The notes under the pieces: generated by a model
Databases searched by the model: none
Told to the model about the DNA's origin: nothing
The model's input: the letters and a program-made list of their open reading frames with translations, nothing else
Shown here: positions 1-8,433 of the stretch, piece after piece
Position numbering within the stretch: the stretch's first letter is position 1
Layout: each line of letters opens with the position of its first letter
Translations under genes and position numbers: made by a program
From: an uncultured Muribaculaceae bacterium
GTDB lineage: Bacteria > Bacteroidota > Bacteroidia > Bacteroidales > Muribaculaceae
Reading direction: 5' to 3'
Assembly: GCA_910585275.1 (NCBI GenBank)
Contig: CAJUCW010000010.1
Location: forward strand, 40,740-104,739
DNA length: 64,000 nt

Positions 1-980
1 TGCGATTCCTCAATCCACCATATCGAATTCTGCACGAGATATTTCATCAGGTGGGGATTCTTCTGGTTGAGGTCGGGCATTTCTTTCACAAACCATCCAT
101 CTACCGATATGCTCTTGTCGTAATCCGATGCGTAGGGATCGGTCAAGGTAGAAAGCCTGTAGTTTGTCTGGTGGTAGTCGTCGGAGAAGTTTAGCCAGTC
201 GGACGACGGACGGTCTTCAATCCATGGATGGCCAATGCCGGAATGGTTGAATATCATGTCCATTACGGTTTTGATGCCACGGTTGTGGAGCGAGTCGATA
301 AGTTCTGTATATTCGGCATTGCTTCCGAAACGCGGGTCGATGGCGTAATAGTCGGTGGTGGCATAGCCGTGATAGCTTCCCCCTTTTCCGGGCATGTCGT
401 TTTCAAGCACCGGGTTCACCCAGACAGCTGTTACTCCGAGCGAATCGATGTAGTCGAGATGCTTCATGATTCCCGCCATGTCGCCGCCGTGGCGCATGTT
501 GGGGTCTTCGCGGTTCACTTCCGATTGGTTTCGCATCGACTTTACCACATTGTTAGAGGGATCGCCGTCGGCAAAACGGTCGGGCATTATCAGATAAAGC
601 ACATCGGCTGATGTAAAGCCTTGTGCGCCTTTTTGCGGCCGACGGGTCTTCAGTTCATATTCCTTTTTGACCGTTTTCTTTCCCTCTTTCCATTTCAATG
701 TCATCTTTCCGGGTTTCGTATCCGGCGAAATGTTGAGATAGACGAACTGCCAGTTGGGCGAACCGTCAAGACGCACCACGCTGTCGATGCTCACTCCGGG
801 ATAATCTACCGAAAAGTCGGCGCCTTTTACGTCTTTGCCATGCACCTGGAGCTGGAGGGTGGTGTCGTGCATCCCTGTCCACCAATGTGGCGGGTCAATC
901 TTGTCAACGGAGAGGGCGGATGCCACAAGCGGGAACGCTGCCGTTCCCAATGAGAAAAATAATTTAGTTAAGCCGTTCAT
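1..980 (-). CDS. GH13 alpha-amylase-family enzyme (neopullulanase/cyclomaltodextrinase-like), partial
   Basis: The gene runs off the left edge, so only the N-terminal ~326 residues are visible. It starts at ATG 978-980 with a hydrophobic N-terminus (FFSLGTAAFPLVASALS), which indicates export. An N-terminal beta-rich domain contains WWTGM and is followed by the catalytic barrel. GH13 landmarks are visible: VLYLIMPDRFADGD, GVTAVWVNPVLEND, and conserved region I as MDMIFNHSG (DxxxNH). The WWTGM start and the DRFADGDPSNN segment are typical of Bacteroidetes SusA/neopullulanase-type enzymes that cut alpha-1,4 glucans or cyclodextrins in the periplasm. The catalytic Asp/Glu/Asp lie beyond the edge, so activity cannot be checked. 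Substrate is inferred only from family resemblance. Confidence 0.85.
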   Translation of the reverse strand, partial: MNGLTKLFFSLGTAAFPLVASALSVDKIDPPHWWTGMHDTTLQLQVHGKDVKGADFSVDYPGVSIDSVVRLDGSPNWQFVYLNISPDTKPGKMTLKWKEGKKTVKKEYELKTRRPQKGAQGFTSADVLYLIMPDRFADGDPSNNVVKSMRNQSEVNREDPNMRHGGDMAGIMKHLDYIDSLGVTAVWVNPVLENDMPGKGGSYHGYATTDYYAIDPRFGSNAEYTELIDSLHNRGIKTVMDMIFNHSGIGHPWIEDRPSSDWLNFSDDYHQTNYRLSTLTDPYASDYDKSISVDGWFVKEMPDLNQKNPHLMKYLVQNSIWWIEES

Positions 981-1036
981 ATTGTTGTTATTAGATTTAA
1001 ATGTTCCCTTTATAATTCAGGGGCTTCTATATATAT

Positions 1037-1090
1037 CATGATATGAACCGAGGCGCGGTATGGAAATGCCGCGCCCCGGTTCATATCATG
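1037..1090. terminator. Long near-perfect inverted repeat between two minus-strand genes
   Basis: Arms at 1037-1058 and 1069-1090 are 22 nt each with a single mismatch and a 10-nt loop. The repeat lies just past the stop of the coiled-coil lipoprotein gene and upstream of the GH13 gene. No long T-run follows on either strand, so it may be a terminator or an mRNA-stabilising 3' hairpin. Confidence 0.55.
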
Positions 1091-1125
1091 TTATTTTGTT
1101 CATTGCATTCGTCAAAGCAACTATG

Positions 1126-1989
1126 TTAGTTCACCTGGATAACGAGGAACGGAGTCATGCTCCAGAATTCCTTAGGATTGGTAATCTGAATGGTCTTGGT
1201 TCCGTCGGCGTTGTCAACGATGGTATAGGAATCTTCCGGCATGTTGGTCCAGATTTTCACTTTCTTCGCCCCTGTCGGAATCACGCTGAGCGAACGCTTG
1301 TCGGCTTTGGTGAAGTAAGATTCATTGAAATCTCCTTTAAGCACTTTTGTCTGGCCGAGGAATTTCTTTTCGAGAAGGCCGTTTTTCTTAAGCTCTTTGT
1401 TGGTTCCGATTGCATAATAAACCGTGTTGGCGGCGTTTTCTGCAGCTACGGTCTCAGCCTGGGCGGCTTCCTTCGCGGCGGTCTCGGTCTTTACCTGTTC
1501 TTCAGTTTCCGTAACTTTTCCGGTAAGTTCTTCGATTTGTCCTCTCGCTGCAGTAAGGTCGGATTCAAGCTGCGCTATTTTCTCGTCTTGCTTTGCAATG
1601 CGGTCCTTAAGCTGGGTGATAGTTTTTGACAGAACGCTGTTCTGGCTTCCGCTTGCTTTAAGCTGTGCATCCATTTTGTCGAGAAGGGCGCGGTTGGCAG
1701 CAAGACGGGCCTTGATATTGGCAAGGTTCTGGCGGATTTCGGCACGTCGGTCAACGTTTTCTCCGGATCCCATGCTATAAAGGAGCCCTTCTTGCATGTT
1801 AATGGAATCGAGGCCTGTATAAATGTCGCCCATAAGGAGCATGAGAGAGTCGTTAAAACTGTTCGCTTCCGCGTATTCTGCCGACAACTCGGCGATGCGT
1901 GCGGAGTCCTCTGCGAGTTTCTGGCTGTTGCCTGAACATGATGCGAGCATAAGCGCGCTGATTCCCATGAGGATAAACGATTTTTTCAT
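1126..1989 (-). CDS. Coiled-coil lipoprotein (possibly Cbp1-like adhesin family)
   Basis: A 287-residue predicted lipoprotein: signal peptide with lipobox LMLASC, lipidated Cys18. Residues ~20-195 are Ala/Glu/Gln/Lys-rich heptad sequence (KDRIAKQDEKIAQLESDL, TGKVTETEEQVKTETA), i.e. a long coiled coil. The C-terminal ~95 residues form a compact, probably beta-rich domain beginning NTVYYAIGTNKELKKNGLL and ending in FLVIQVN. The overall plan resembles Bacteroides proteins annotated as Cbp1-family collagen-binding adhesins, but I recall that family only by general appearance, so the link is tentative. It sits downstream of the dacB-rsmI group, 37 bases after rsmI, and ends before a strong hairpin. 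Function is not established from sequence. Confidence 0.75.
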   Translation of the reverse strand: MKKSFILMGISALMLASCSGNSQKLAEDSARIAELSAEYAEANSFNDSLMLLMGDIYTGLDSINMQEGLLYSMGSGENVDRRAEIRQNLANIKARLAANRALLDKMDAQLKASGSQNSVLSKTITQLKDRIAKQDEKIAQLESDLTAARGQIEELTGKVTETEEQVKTETAAKEAAQAETVAAENAANTVYYAIGTNKELKKNGLLEKKFLGQTKVLKGDFNESYFTKADKRSLSVIPTGAKKVKIWTNMPEDSYTIVDNADGTKTIQITNPKEFWSMTPFLVIQVN

Positions 1990-2026
1990 AACTGATGCAA
2001 TTTTGGTTTTGTTAATAGTTTACAGT

Positions 2027-2761
2027 TTATATTTCCTCATTGTCGGAAAACCTTTCACCTGAGGAAGTTGCAGAGGAGTCGGCCCCTTGGCGACGGCCTC
2101 CGATAATAATAACAATTTCCCCCTTGGCTTGGTTCAATGAGAAAAATTCGGAAAGTTGTTCCAAAGAGCCTCTATGGTAGGTTTCGTGAATTTTTGAAAT
2201 TTCCCGGCAAACACACGCCTCTCTCTCTCCCCCGAAAAATTCTGCGAGCTGGCGCAGGGTTCGTTGCAATCTTTTCGGTGATTCGTAGATGATTACAGAG
2301 CGCGGGTCAGACGCGAGGAAAGAAAGGCGGGTGGCTCTCCCTTTTTTGGGCGGGAGAAAGCCTTCGAACACGAAACGGTCGCAAGGTAGTCCCGAGGCCA
2401 CGAGTGCCGGAACGAAGGCGGTGGCCCCCGGGAGGCATTCCACCTCCACACCGAGGCGTCTGCATTCGCGGCTGAGCATGAATCCAGGGTCGGAGATGCC
2501 CGGCGTACCAGCATCGGAGATAAGGGCGATTTTCTCGCCTGCCTCGATGCGTTCTGCTATTTTCGGAGCCTCTTCATGTTCGTTAAACTTGTGATGGCTC
2601 CTCATAGGTGTGTGGATGTCAAAGTGCTTTAGAAGCACGCCCGATGTGCGCGTATCTTCCGCAAGAATAAGGTCGGCTTCTTTGAGCACATTGACGGCAC
2701 GGAAAGTCATGTCGTCGAGATTGCCTACCGGCGTAGGCACTATATAGAGTTTGCCGCTCAT
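2027..2761 (-). CDS. rsmI: 16S rRNA (cytidine1402-2'-O)-methyltransferase RsmI
   Basis: This SAM-dependent tetrapyrrole-methylase-fold enzyme adds the 2'-O-methyl group to C1402 in the decoding centre of 16S rRNA. The 244-residue sequence shows the family signatures LYIVPTPVGNLDDMT at the N-terminus, ILAEDTRTSGVLLKH, ISDAGTPGISDPG and LPGATAFVPALVASGLP, then IIYESPKRL. Length is slightly shorter than the ~280 of E. coli. Its ATG overlaps the stop of the upstream Pro/Glu-linker protein by 4 bases (ATGA), implying translational coupling within the dacB-linker protein-rsmI operon. Confidence 0.95.
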   Translation of the reverse strand: MSGKLYIVPTPVGNLDDMTFRAVNVLKEADLILAEDTRTSGVLLKHFDIHTPMRSHHKFNEHEEAPKIAERIEAGEKIALISDAGTPGISDPGFMLSRECRRLGVEVECLPGATAFVPALVASGLPCDRFVFEGFLPPKKGRATRLSFLASDPRSVIIYESPKRLQRTLRQLAEFFGGEREACVCREISKIHETYHRGSLEQLSEFFSLNQAKGEIVIIIGGRRQGADSSATSSGERFSDNEEI

Positions 2762-3552
2762 GACTTGAAATATTTCTTTAGAATTTCAAGAAAATCAATT
2801 ACATCCTGACGTTTTGAATCCCATTGCAGTTCTCCGATGAAGTAGTCCTCCGCTTCATCAAACCCATCCATGGAAGCTACAAGGGCAAGAGTGGTGTTGA
2901 AATCGGCATCGGAATTGCAGAAGAGTTCTCGTTTGAACCTGTATCTGTCGTTGATGCTGAATACCAGTCTTCCTCTTGGTTCGCAGAATTCATTCTTGAA
3001 AGGACGTGTTTCTTCCCTCTCCGTCGTTTCCAGTTCGAAGGTGGGTTCCGATGCTTGTTCAAGTGCCGGTTCAAACACCGGTTCGGGTTGCGGCATCGGA
3101 TCTGACACAGGTTCCGGTGCAGGTCCTTGTGTCGGTTCGTATGCAGGTTGCTGTTCTGCTTCCTGTTCCGGTTCGGAAACGGGCTCGGGTTCCGGTTCCT
3201 GTGTCGGTTCGAAAACGGGCCCTGGTTTTGGTTCCGGTGTCGGTTCGACAATAGGCTCCGGTTCAGGCAGCGGTTCTAAAACCGATTCAGGTTCCGGTTC
3301 GGGCAAGGAATCGAAAACTGTCGTTGTCTCTTGTGCAGTTAATGTTTCGGTTTCTTCGATTGGCTCATGTCCGATATCGTTTTTAGAATCGGCGACTGCC
3401 ACATCTTTTGCATGCCGCGACAATTCCTCTCCTTTCCTTCTTATCAACAACGGAAGGGTGTCGGGAATATCTTCACGGGCAAGCGCAAGATGCACAAGCC
3501 CTTCAAGTTCATATATGCTGTCGAGCAGTCTGTTTAAATTTTCTTTATTCAT
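2758..3552 (-). CDS. Uncharacterised protein with Pro/Glu-repeat linker between two conserved ends
   Basis: The 264-residue protein has no signal peptide. Residues 1-45 are a helical segment (LNRLLDSIYELEGLVHLALARED). Residues ~83-171 are low-complexity tandem PEP/EPEPxxEP repeats, visible in DNA as imperfect repeats at about 3040-3306. The last ~70 residues form a conserved-looking domain, SINDRYRFKRELF...EDYFIGELQW...VIDFLEILKKYF, seen in many Bacteroidales proteins of unknown function. It overlaps dacB by 8 bases upstream and rsmI by 4 downstream, so the three are probably co-translated. The charged Pro-rich spacer suggests an extended tether between N- and C-terminal modules. No function can be assigned. 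Confidence 0.8.
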   Translation of the reverse strand: MNKENLNRLLDSIYELEGLVHLALAREDIPDTLPLLIRRKGEELSRHAKDVAVADSKNDIGHEPIEETETLTAQETTTVFDSLPEPEPESVLEPLPEPEPIVEPTPEPKPGPVFEPTQEPEPEPVSEPEQEAEQQPAYEPTQGPAPEPVSDPMPQPEPVFEPALEQASEPTFELETTEREETRPFKNEFCEPRGRLVFSINDRYRFKRELFCNSDADFNTTLALVASMDGFDEAEDYFIGELQWDSKRQDVIDFLEILKKYFKS

Positions 3553-4792
3553 TGTTTTCTGTTTCTTCAGGGTCTATATTGCTGTCAAAAATTTCGAGTA
3601 GCATTTTTTCGGCGGCTTTTTTTGCTTTGTCGCGACTCCCGGTTATGTCGTTCATGATGATAACCACCGCGTGGGTAGGGGCGTAATCTTCATCGAGCTT
3701 GTAGCCGGCATAACATTGTATGCCTTTCATGCTCCCGGTCTTCATCGCAATGTAGCTGTCAAGCGGGGATTCCGCAAGAAAACTCCGGAGGGTGCCTTCC
3801 TGCCCTGCAAGTGGAAAAAAAGATGCATAGTAGGCATCGCCGCTCATTTCGGTAAGCACGGCCCCCATGAAGTCTGCCGTGACCCTGTTTGAGCGTGAAA
3901 GCCCCGACCCGTCAATCAATATAACGCCGTCGAGGGGCATTTTCTTTTTCTTCCACATTTTATATTCCCTGGAAGCCGCGTCTTCGGTTGAACCGTCGCC
4001 GCCTTTTAGCTTGCCGTAGGTGCGAAGCATGGATTCTGCGAAAAGATTGTCGCTCCTCATCATGCAGGAGCGCATAATCTCGTCGATGGGATGCGACACA
4101 TGCTGCATCAGCTGTTTGCGCTTCCCTTCGCCAAGGTCTTTCGAATCAACGGAAATGCCTGCATTGCGTAGGCTTGCCTTAAGGCGGTTGATAAAAATAC
4201 GGTCTGGTCGTTCCACCGACTTCCTTCCGGTGGCGTTGTCTTCAAAGTTAAATCCGTGTGAGCCCGTGCCGTAAGATTGGGAAAAATCTGCAGCCATCCA
4301 CGAATCCGGACGAGAAGGTCCCTCGAATTGAGAATCATCTACAATTATTTCACCTTCGATTTTGTTGATTCCCGCAACCCGGAGGGCTTCCGTAATTTCG
4401 CGGACAATGTCGGAACTTCCGGGTTCGTTTACTGAATTCAACGAGGGGTCGCATGCCCCTTCTACGATAAGGTTACCTCTGACGATTCCCATATCCAGAG
4501 GCCCGTCGATATAAACCGGCGTCTGGTATCTGAAGTCGATGCCCGATTCCCCCAATAAAGCAGCCGTCGTCACTGATTTCATAATCGATGCCGGCACGAG
4601 TGGCGCTCCGGCGTTGTGTGATGCAATCACTTTTCCGTCGGAAATGTCAATCACCTTTACCGCCACCGATTCAGGCTTGATTCCATTGTCTTTAACAAAG
4701 CGCGCTACGGCTTCCGAATGATCCTGCCCTGAAGCGGAAACCGCGAAAGACAGAATGCAAAACAAAAGCCATGTTATTCTTTTTTTTATCAT
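3545..4792 (-). CDS. dacB: D-alanyl-D-alanine carboxypeptidase/endopeptidase, PBP4 family (S13)
   Basis: A 415-residue secreted serine peptidase that trims or cleaves peptidoglycan cross-links. The signal peptide is residues ~1-22 (LLFCILSFAVSASG). All three penicillin-binding motifs are present: SxxK at S69-K72 (SIMK), SxN as S247-D248-N249, and KTG at 351-353 (MKTGSMKG). The DGSGLSR segment before the third motif is also typical of S13 enzymes. It is the first gene of an overlapping set with the linker protein and rsmI, and has its own promoter facing the divergent permease gene. Confidence 0.93.
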   Translation of the reverse strand: MIKKRITWLLFCILSFAVSASGQDHSEAVARFVKDNGIKPESVAVKVIDISDGKVIASHNAGAPLVPASIMKSVTTAALLGESGIDFRYQTPVYIDGPLDMGIVRGNLIVEGACDPSLNSVNEPGSSDIVREITEALRVAGINKIEGEIIVDDSQFEGPSRPDSWMAADFSQSYGTGSHGFNFEDNATGRKSVERPDRIFINRLKASLRNAGISVDSKDLGEGKRKQLMQHVSHPIDEIMRSCMMRSDNLFAESMLRTYGKLKGGDGSTEDAASREYKMWKKKKMPLDGVILIDGSGLSRSNRVTADFMGAVLTEMSGDAYYASFFPLAGQEGTLRSFLAESPLDSYIAMKTGSMKGIQCYAGYKLDEDYAPTHAVVIIMNDITGSRDKAKKAAEKMLLEIFDSNIDPEETENNE

Positions 4793-4805
4793 TTCTTATT
4801 TGGTG

Positions 4806-4832
4806 CAATCCGACTAAACAATTGTCGGATTG
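4806..4832. promoter_or_regulatory. Perfect 9-bp inverted repeat in the dacB leader
   Basis: CAATCCGAC at 4806-4814 is repeated inverted at 4824-4832 with a 9-base spacer. It covers about +1 to +25 of the transcript predicted from the minus-strand -7 box at 4837-4844. It could be a leader hairpin or an operator. Confidence 0.45.
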
Positions 4833-4836
4833 ACCG

Positions 4837-4866
4837 CAAAGTTAGCAAAAGTTTTCCGATTTCAAT
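4837..4866 (-). promoter_or_regulatory. Bacteroidota-type promoter for dacB operon
   Basis: On the minus strand, TAACTTTG (4837-4844) fits the TAnnTTTG -7 consensus. ATTG at 4863-4866 is a possible -33 box with an 18-base spacer. Confidence 0.55.
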
Positions 4867-4874
4867 AGAGTTTT

Positions 4875-4905
4875 TTTGTGATACGGGAAATAGTTGCTAA
4901 TTTTA
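4875..4905 (+). promoter_or_regulatory. Bacteroidota-type promoter for the AI-2E-family permease
   Basis: TTTG at 4875-4878 is followed after 19 bases by TAATTTTA (4898-4905), one base off the -7 consensus. Predicted transcription starts near 4911, which places the possible TTG start at 4894 outside the transcript and supports ATG 4927. Confidence 0.6.
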
Positions 4906-4926
4906 CACATCAAAAACGATTCTCCA

Positions 4927-6024
4927 ATGGATTCTTATGAAATACCTCCGAGAACGCCTTACACTTTCGACCGGGTGGTGAGAATTCTCTTCACTGTATG
5001 CACTGTGATTGCGTTGGTTTTCCTGCTTGACTCGTTAAAGGGTGTTCTGCTTCCATTCCTTGTGGCATGCCTCATAGCATATATGCTTGAGCCTGTCGTG
5101 AGATGGAATATGAAATGGACGGGACTTGAAACACGTTTTGTGCCGGTGGCCCTGACGCTGTTCGAGACATTTGCTCTCCTTGCCGTCTTTTGCATTGTGT
5201 TTATACCATATCTTATTTCGGAAACGGCCGAGATGACGGTGATTATAAAGCGTTATGCCACCACTCAGATTCAGATTCCTTACATATCGAGTTCCATCCA
5301 TGAGTTCCTGCGTGAGAATATAGATGTAAATGAAATTTCAAAACTTCTCTCGCAAGATGAATGGATGTCTCTCATAAGGAAGGCCGTGTCTTCCTCATGG
5401 ACGTTCCTCAGTTCCGGTCTCGCCTTAGTGCTGGGTGTTTTGAGTTGGCTGATAGTTATCCTGTATGTAATTTTCATTATGCTTGACTACGAAAGGATAA
5501 TGTTGAGCTTCAAGCAGCTTGTGCCGTTAAGGCATAGAAAGCGCACGTTTCAGGTGGCGTCAGACATCAAGAACGCGATGAACCGCTATTTCCGTGGACA
5601 GTTTGTGATAGCATCCATCGTCGGAATCCTCTTCTCCATAGGGTTCGTCATCATAGGGTTGCCGATGGGTGTCGTGCTCGGGCTGTTTATCGGAATGCTC
5701 AATATGGTGCCTTATCTTCAGTTGATATCGTTGCCGATAACTGCAATATTATGTATAGTCTGCACTGCGAGCAGCGGTGTGGATTTCTGGGTCATATTCT
5801 GGGAGAGCATGGCGGTGTATGTCATCGTGCAATGCATACAAGACCTCTATCTGACTCCCAAAATTATGGGTAAGGCCATGGGGCTTAATCCTGCTATAAT
5901 ATTGCTGTCGCTTTCAATCTGGGGCTCGCTCCTCGGATTCATGGGGCTTATCATAGCTTTGCCCATGACCACTCTTCTCATTTCATATTACGACACCTAT
6001 GTGGTGAAACGTACGTTGAACTAA
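4927..6024 (+). CDS. AI-2E family (PerM/TqsA-like) membrane permease
   Basis: A polytopic inner-membrane protein of 365 residues from ATG 4927; an upstream in-frame TTG at 4894 lies before the predicted transcription start. Hydrophobic segments open the protein (IALVFLLDSLKGVLLPFLVACLIAYML), followed by a helical region and then the family core (GQFVIASIVGILFSIGFVIIGLPMGVVLGLFIG, split here by motif). The C-terminal signature MGLNPAIILLSLSIWGSLLGFMGLIIALP is typical of AI-2E/DUF20 transporters. The substrate is not known for this subgroup; members include an AI-2 exporter and Na+/H+ antiporters. It is 22 bases upstream of the CPA2 antiporter and probably co-transcribed. Confidence 0.88.
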   Translation: MDSYEIPPRTPYTFDRVVRILFTVCTVIALVFLLDSLKGVLLPFLVACLIAYMLEPVVRWNMKWTGLETRFVPVALTLFETFALLAVFCIVFIPYLISETAEMTVIIKRYATTQIQIPYISSSIHEFLRENIDVNEISKLLSQDEWMSLIRKAVSSSWTFLSSGLALVLGVLSWLIVILYVIFIMLDYERIMLSFKQLVPLRHRKRTFQVASDIKNAMNRYFRGQFVIASIVGILFSIGFVIIGLPMGVVLGLFIGMLNMVPYLQLISLPITAILCIVCTASSGVDFWVIFWESMAVYVIVQCIQDLYLTPKIMGKAMGLNPAIILLSLSIWGSLLGFMGLIIALPMTTLLISYYDTYVVKRTLN

Positions 6025-6046
6025 CTTCCATTACAATAAAATTGAT

Positions 6047-8377
6047 ATGCTGACATTGCCTATTTCGACAGACGTAGAGACATTGTGCCAGGAAACAGTG
6101 TCGCAGCTTGAGGCACAGACCTATACGGAAATAAACGGCGACAAGGAAACGCTTACAGAGGAAGACCATACCAACGGACTGATAGGCGACCTCGCGTGGA
6201 TTCTTTTGCTCGGAGCCATCGTGACTCTTCTGTTTAAAAAACTGAAGCAGCCAGTGGTGCTCGGCTATATTCTTGCCGGGTTCCTTGCAAGTCCGAAATT
6301 CGTATATCTCCCTTCCATCTCCAATCTTGAAAATATCGAGTTCTGGGCAGACCTCGGCATCGTGGTGCTCATGTTCACTCTCGGTCTTGAGTTCAGCTTC
6401 AAGAAGCTGATGAATTCGGGGTCGTCGGCGGTGATAACGGCCTTGATAATCATATGCGGAATGACTTTTGCCGGATTTGGCGTGGGTAAATTGTTGCATC
6501 TCAATTCTATCAACTGTATCTTCCTCGGCGGCATGATTTCAATGTCGAGCACCACCATCATTTTGAAAACTCTTACCGACCTTGGAATGCGGCATAAGAA
6601 ATATGCCTCTCTCGTGCTTGCTGTGCTCATAATAGAAGACCTCTTCGCGGTATTGATGCTTGTGTTGCTGTCGTCGCTTGCCATGGGCAATGTGGAGGGT
6701 ATGGATTTGCTGTTCTCGGTCGGTAAACTGGTGTTTTTCCTGATAATATGGTTTGTAGTCGGAGTCTATGTGCTTCCCTCGTTTCTTACGAAGGTGCGTG
6801 GTTTTCTGAATGAAGAGACTCTGCTCATCGTTGCAATGGGGCTTTGTTTCTCCATGGCGGTCTTTTCGGTGGCATGCGGTTTCTCTCTTGAACTCGGGGC
6901 TTTCGTGATGGGATCCATTCTTGCCGGAACGATGGTGGCGGAAAGGATGGAAAAAGTGGTACAACCGGTGAAAGACCTCTTCGGTTCGGTGTTTTTTATC
7001 TCTGTCGGCATGATGGTTGACCCAAATGTGCTCGCCACTTATTGGGGCGAAATCCTTTTGCTTGCCGTGGTGGTGATAATAGGAATGATTTTCTTCGGCA
7101 CTTTGGGCATGCTTGTCACCGGCCAGACTTTGCAGGTGGCTATCGAGAGCGGCTTTACCCTGACCCAGGTGGGAGAGTTCTCGTTTATCATAGCCTCTCT
7201 CGGAATGAGCCTCGGCGTGCTTCAGGAAAGCCTCTATCCAATCATAGTGGCTGTGTCGGTGATTACCATTTTTACTACGCCATATTTCGTGAAACTTTCG
7301 CAGCCGGCCTATAAATTGGCGGAGAAGCATCTCCCGGCCCGTCTTAATTTCCTTATCGACAGATATTCGAAACAGGTGACCGATTCAAGTGCCACCAAGA
7401 GCCTTTGGCGCGACATTCTCGGCAGATATATGTGGCGGATTTTGCTGTATTCGGTGATTTTACTTGCCATAATCCTCACTTCGCGTCAGTTTCTTTTCCC
7501 GTTGTGCCAGCAATATCTTCACGGGTGGGGGCGGCTTGCGGCTACTGGGATTACCTTCCTTGCGATGTCGCCGTTCCTTATCGCCATGTCGTTCAGCTCC
7601 ACAAAACCCGACGAACGTATGAAGCTGCATGCTTCGGCAAGCTTCTATGATGTGCCGCTCGTGGCGATGAGGATAATAAGATATCTGGTGACGTTGCTTT
7701 TCATCGTCTATCTGATGACGATAGCCTACAATTCGCTCATCGCCTGGATTTCCGGTATGGTATGTTTCGGATTGATTCTTATCTTTGCCTCGTCGAAGCT
7801 CTTGGGGCGTTACGGCAACATGGAGCAAAAATTCATCAATAATCTCAACATACGCGAGAACACGCGTCTCGGTGTCAACAATAAGCTCGTGAGCGACCTT
7901 CATCAGGCTTTCATAGAGGTTGGCCCTTATTGTCCGTTCGTGGGCGACAAACTTAAGGATTCTGGGCTCAGAAGCGATTACGGTGTAAGCGTGTCGAGCA
8001 TCCAGAGGGGCGACATGTTTATGCCGCTACCCTCTGTCGATTCCCGCATATTCCCCGGCGATGTGCTCGGCGTGATTGGAAACGACGAACAAATCAAGAA
8101 ACTTAACGACGACATCGAGAGCGCGGAGAAAGCTTTCAAATCGGTCACTGTGACCCAACCTGAAATTGCGTTGAGGAATATAAAACTGTCGGCGACTTCC
8201 CCTATAATCAACATCCCGCTCGGCGAAACCAACATCCACAGCGATTACTACAGCATGATTGTGAAAGTGCAGCGCGGGGATGATGAATTTGAGCAGCCGG
8301 GCCCTTCTACCGTGCTAAAAGAGGGCGATATTGTCTGGGTGGTAGGCGATGCTTCGCGCATAGATGCGATGAAGTGA
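6047..8377 (+). CDS. Monovalent cation:proton antiporter-2 (CPA2/KefB-type) with RCK_C domains
   Basis: A 776-residue inner-membrane antiporter. About twelve hydrophobic helices fill residues ~45-430; the Na/H-exchanger core is visible as VLGYILAGFLASPKF, DLGIVVLMFTLGLEF and the IEDLFAVLMLVLL segment. A second hydrophobic patch lies at ~470-590. The C-terminus (~620-776) carries two TrkA_C-like domains, recognisable by FVGDKLKDSGLRSDYGVSV and PGDVLGVIGNDEQI, then LKEGDIVWVVGD. There is no obvious Rossmann TrkA_N domain between them, so regulation by NAD(H) is unlikely; nucleotide or ion sensing by RCK_C is possible. Ion preference (K+ or Na+) cannot be read from sequence. Confidence 0.9.
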   Translation: MLTLPISTDVETLCQETVSQLEAQTYTEINGDKETLTEEDHTNGLIGDLAWILLLGAIVTLLFKKLKQPVVLGYILAGFLASPKFVYLPSISNLENIEFWADLGIVVLMFTLGLEFSFKKLMNSGSSAVITALIIICGMTFAGFGVGKLLHLNSINCIFLGGMISMSSTTIILKTLTDLGMRHKKYASLVLAVLIIEDLFAVLMLVLLSSLAMGNVEGMDLLFSVGKLVFFLIIWFVVGVYVLPSFLTKVRGFLNEETLLIVAMGLCFSMAVFSVACGFSLELGAFVMGSILAGTMVAERMEKVVQPVKDLFGSVFFISVGMMVDPNVLATYWGEILLLAVVVIIGMIFFGTLGMLVTGQTLQVAIESGFTLTQVGEFSFIIASLGMSLGVLQESLYPIIVAVSVITIFTTPYFVKLSQPAYKLAEKHLPARLNFLIDRYSKQVTDSSATKSLWRDILGRYMWRILLYSVILLAIILTSRQFLFPLCQQYLHGWGRLAATGITFLAMSPFLIAMSFSSTKPDERMKLHASASFYDVPLVAMRIIRYLVTLLFIVYLMTIAYNSLIAWISGMVCFGLILIFASSKLLGRYGNMEQKFINNLNIRENTRLGVNNKLVSDLHQAFIEVGPYCPFVGDKLKDSGLRSDYGVSVSSIQRGDMFMPLPSVDSRIFPGDVLGVIGNDEQIKKLNDDIESAEKAFKSVTVTQPEIALRNIKLSATSPIINIPLGETNIHSDYYSMIVKVQRGDDEFEQPGPSTVLKEGDIVWVVGDASRIDAMK

Positions 8378-8433
8378 CGCGACTGTTTCCGGTTTTAGTT
8401 TTGGATTGTCGGCAGATTAGGGATTTCTATCGT

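Noticed and set aside
3040..3306. CRISPR or noncoding repeat array
   Set aside because: The repeats are imperfect, in frame and encode Pro/Glu-rich protein sequence.
4894..4929. TTG start for the AI-2E permease
   Set aside because: The promoter boxes predict transcription start after 4905, so ATG 4927 is used.
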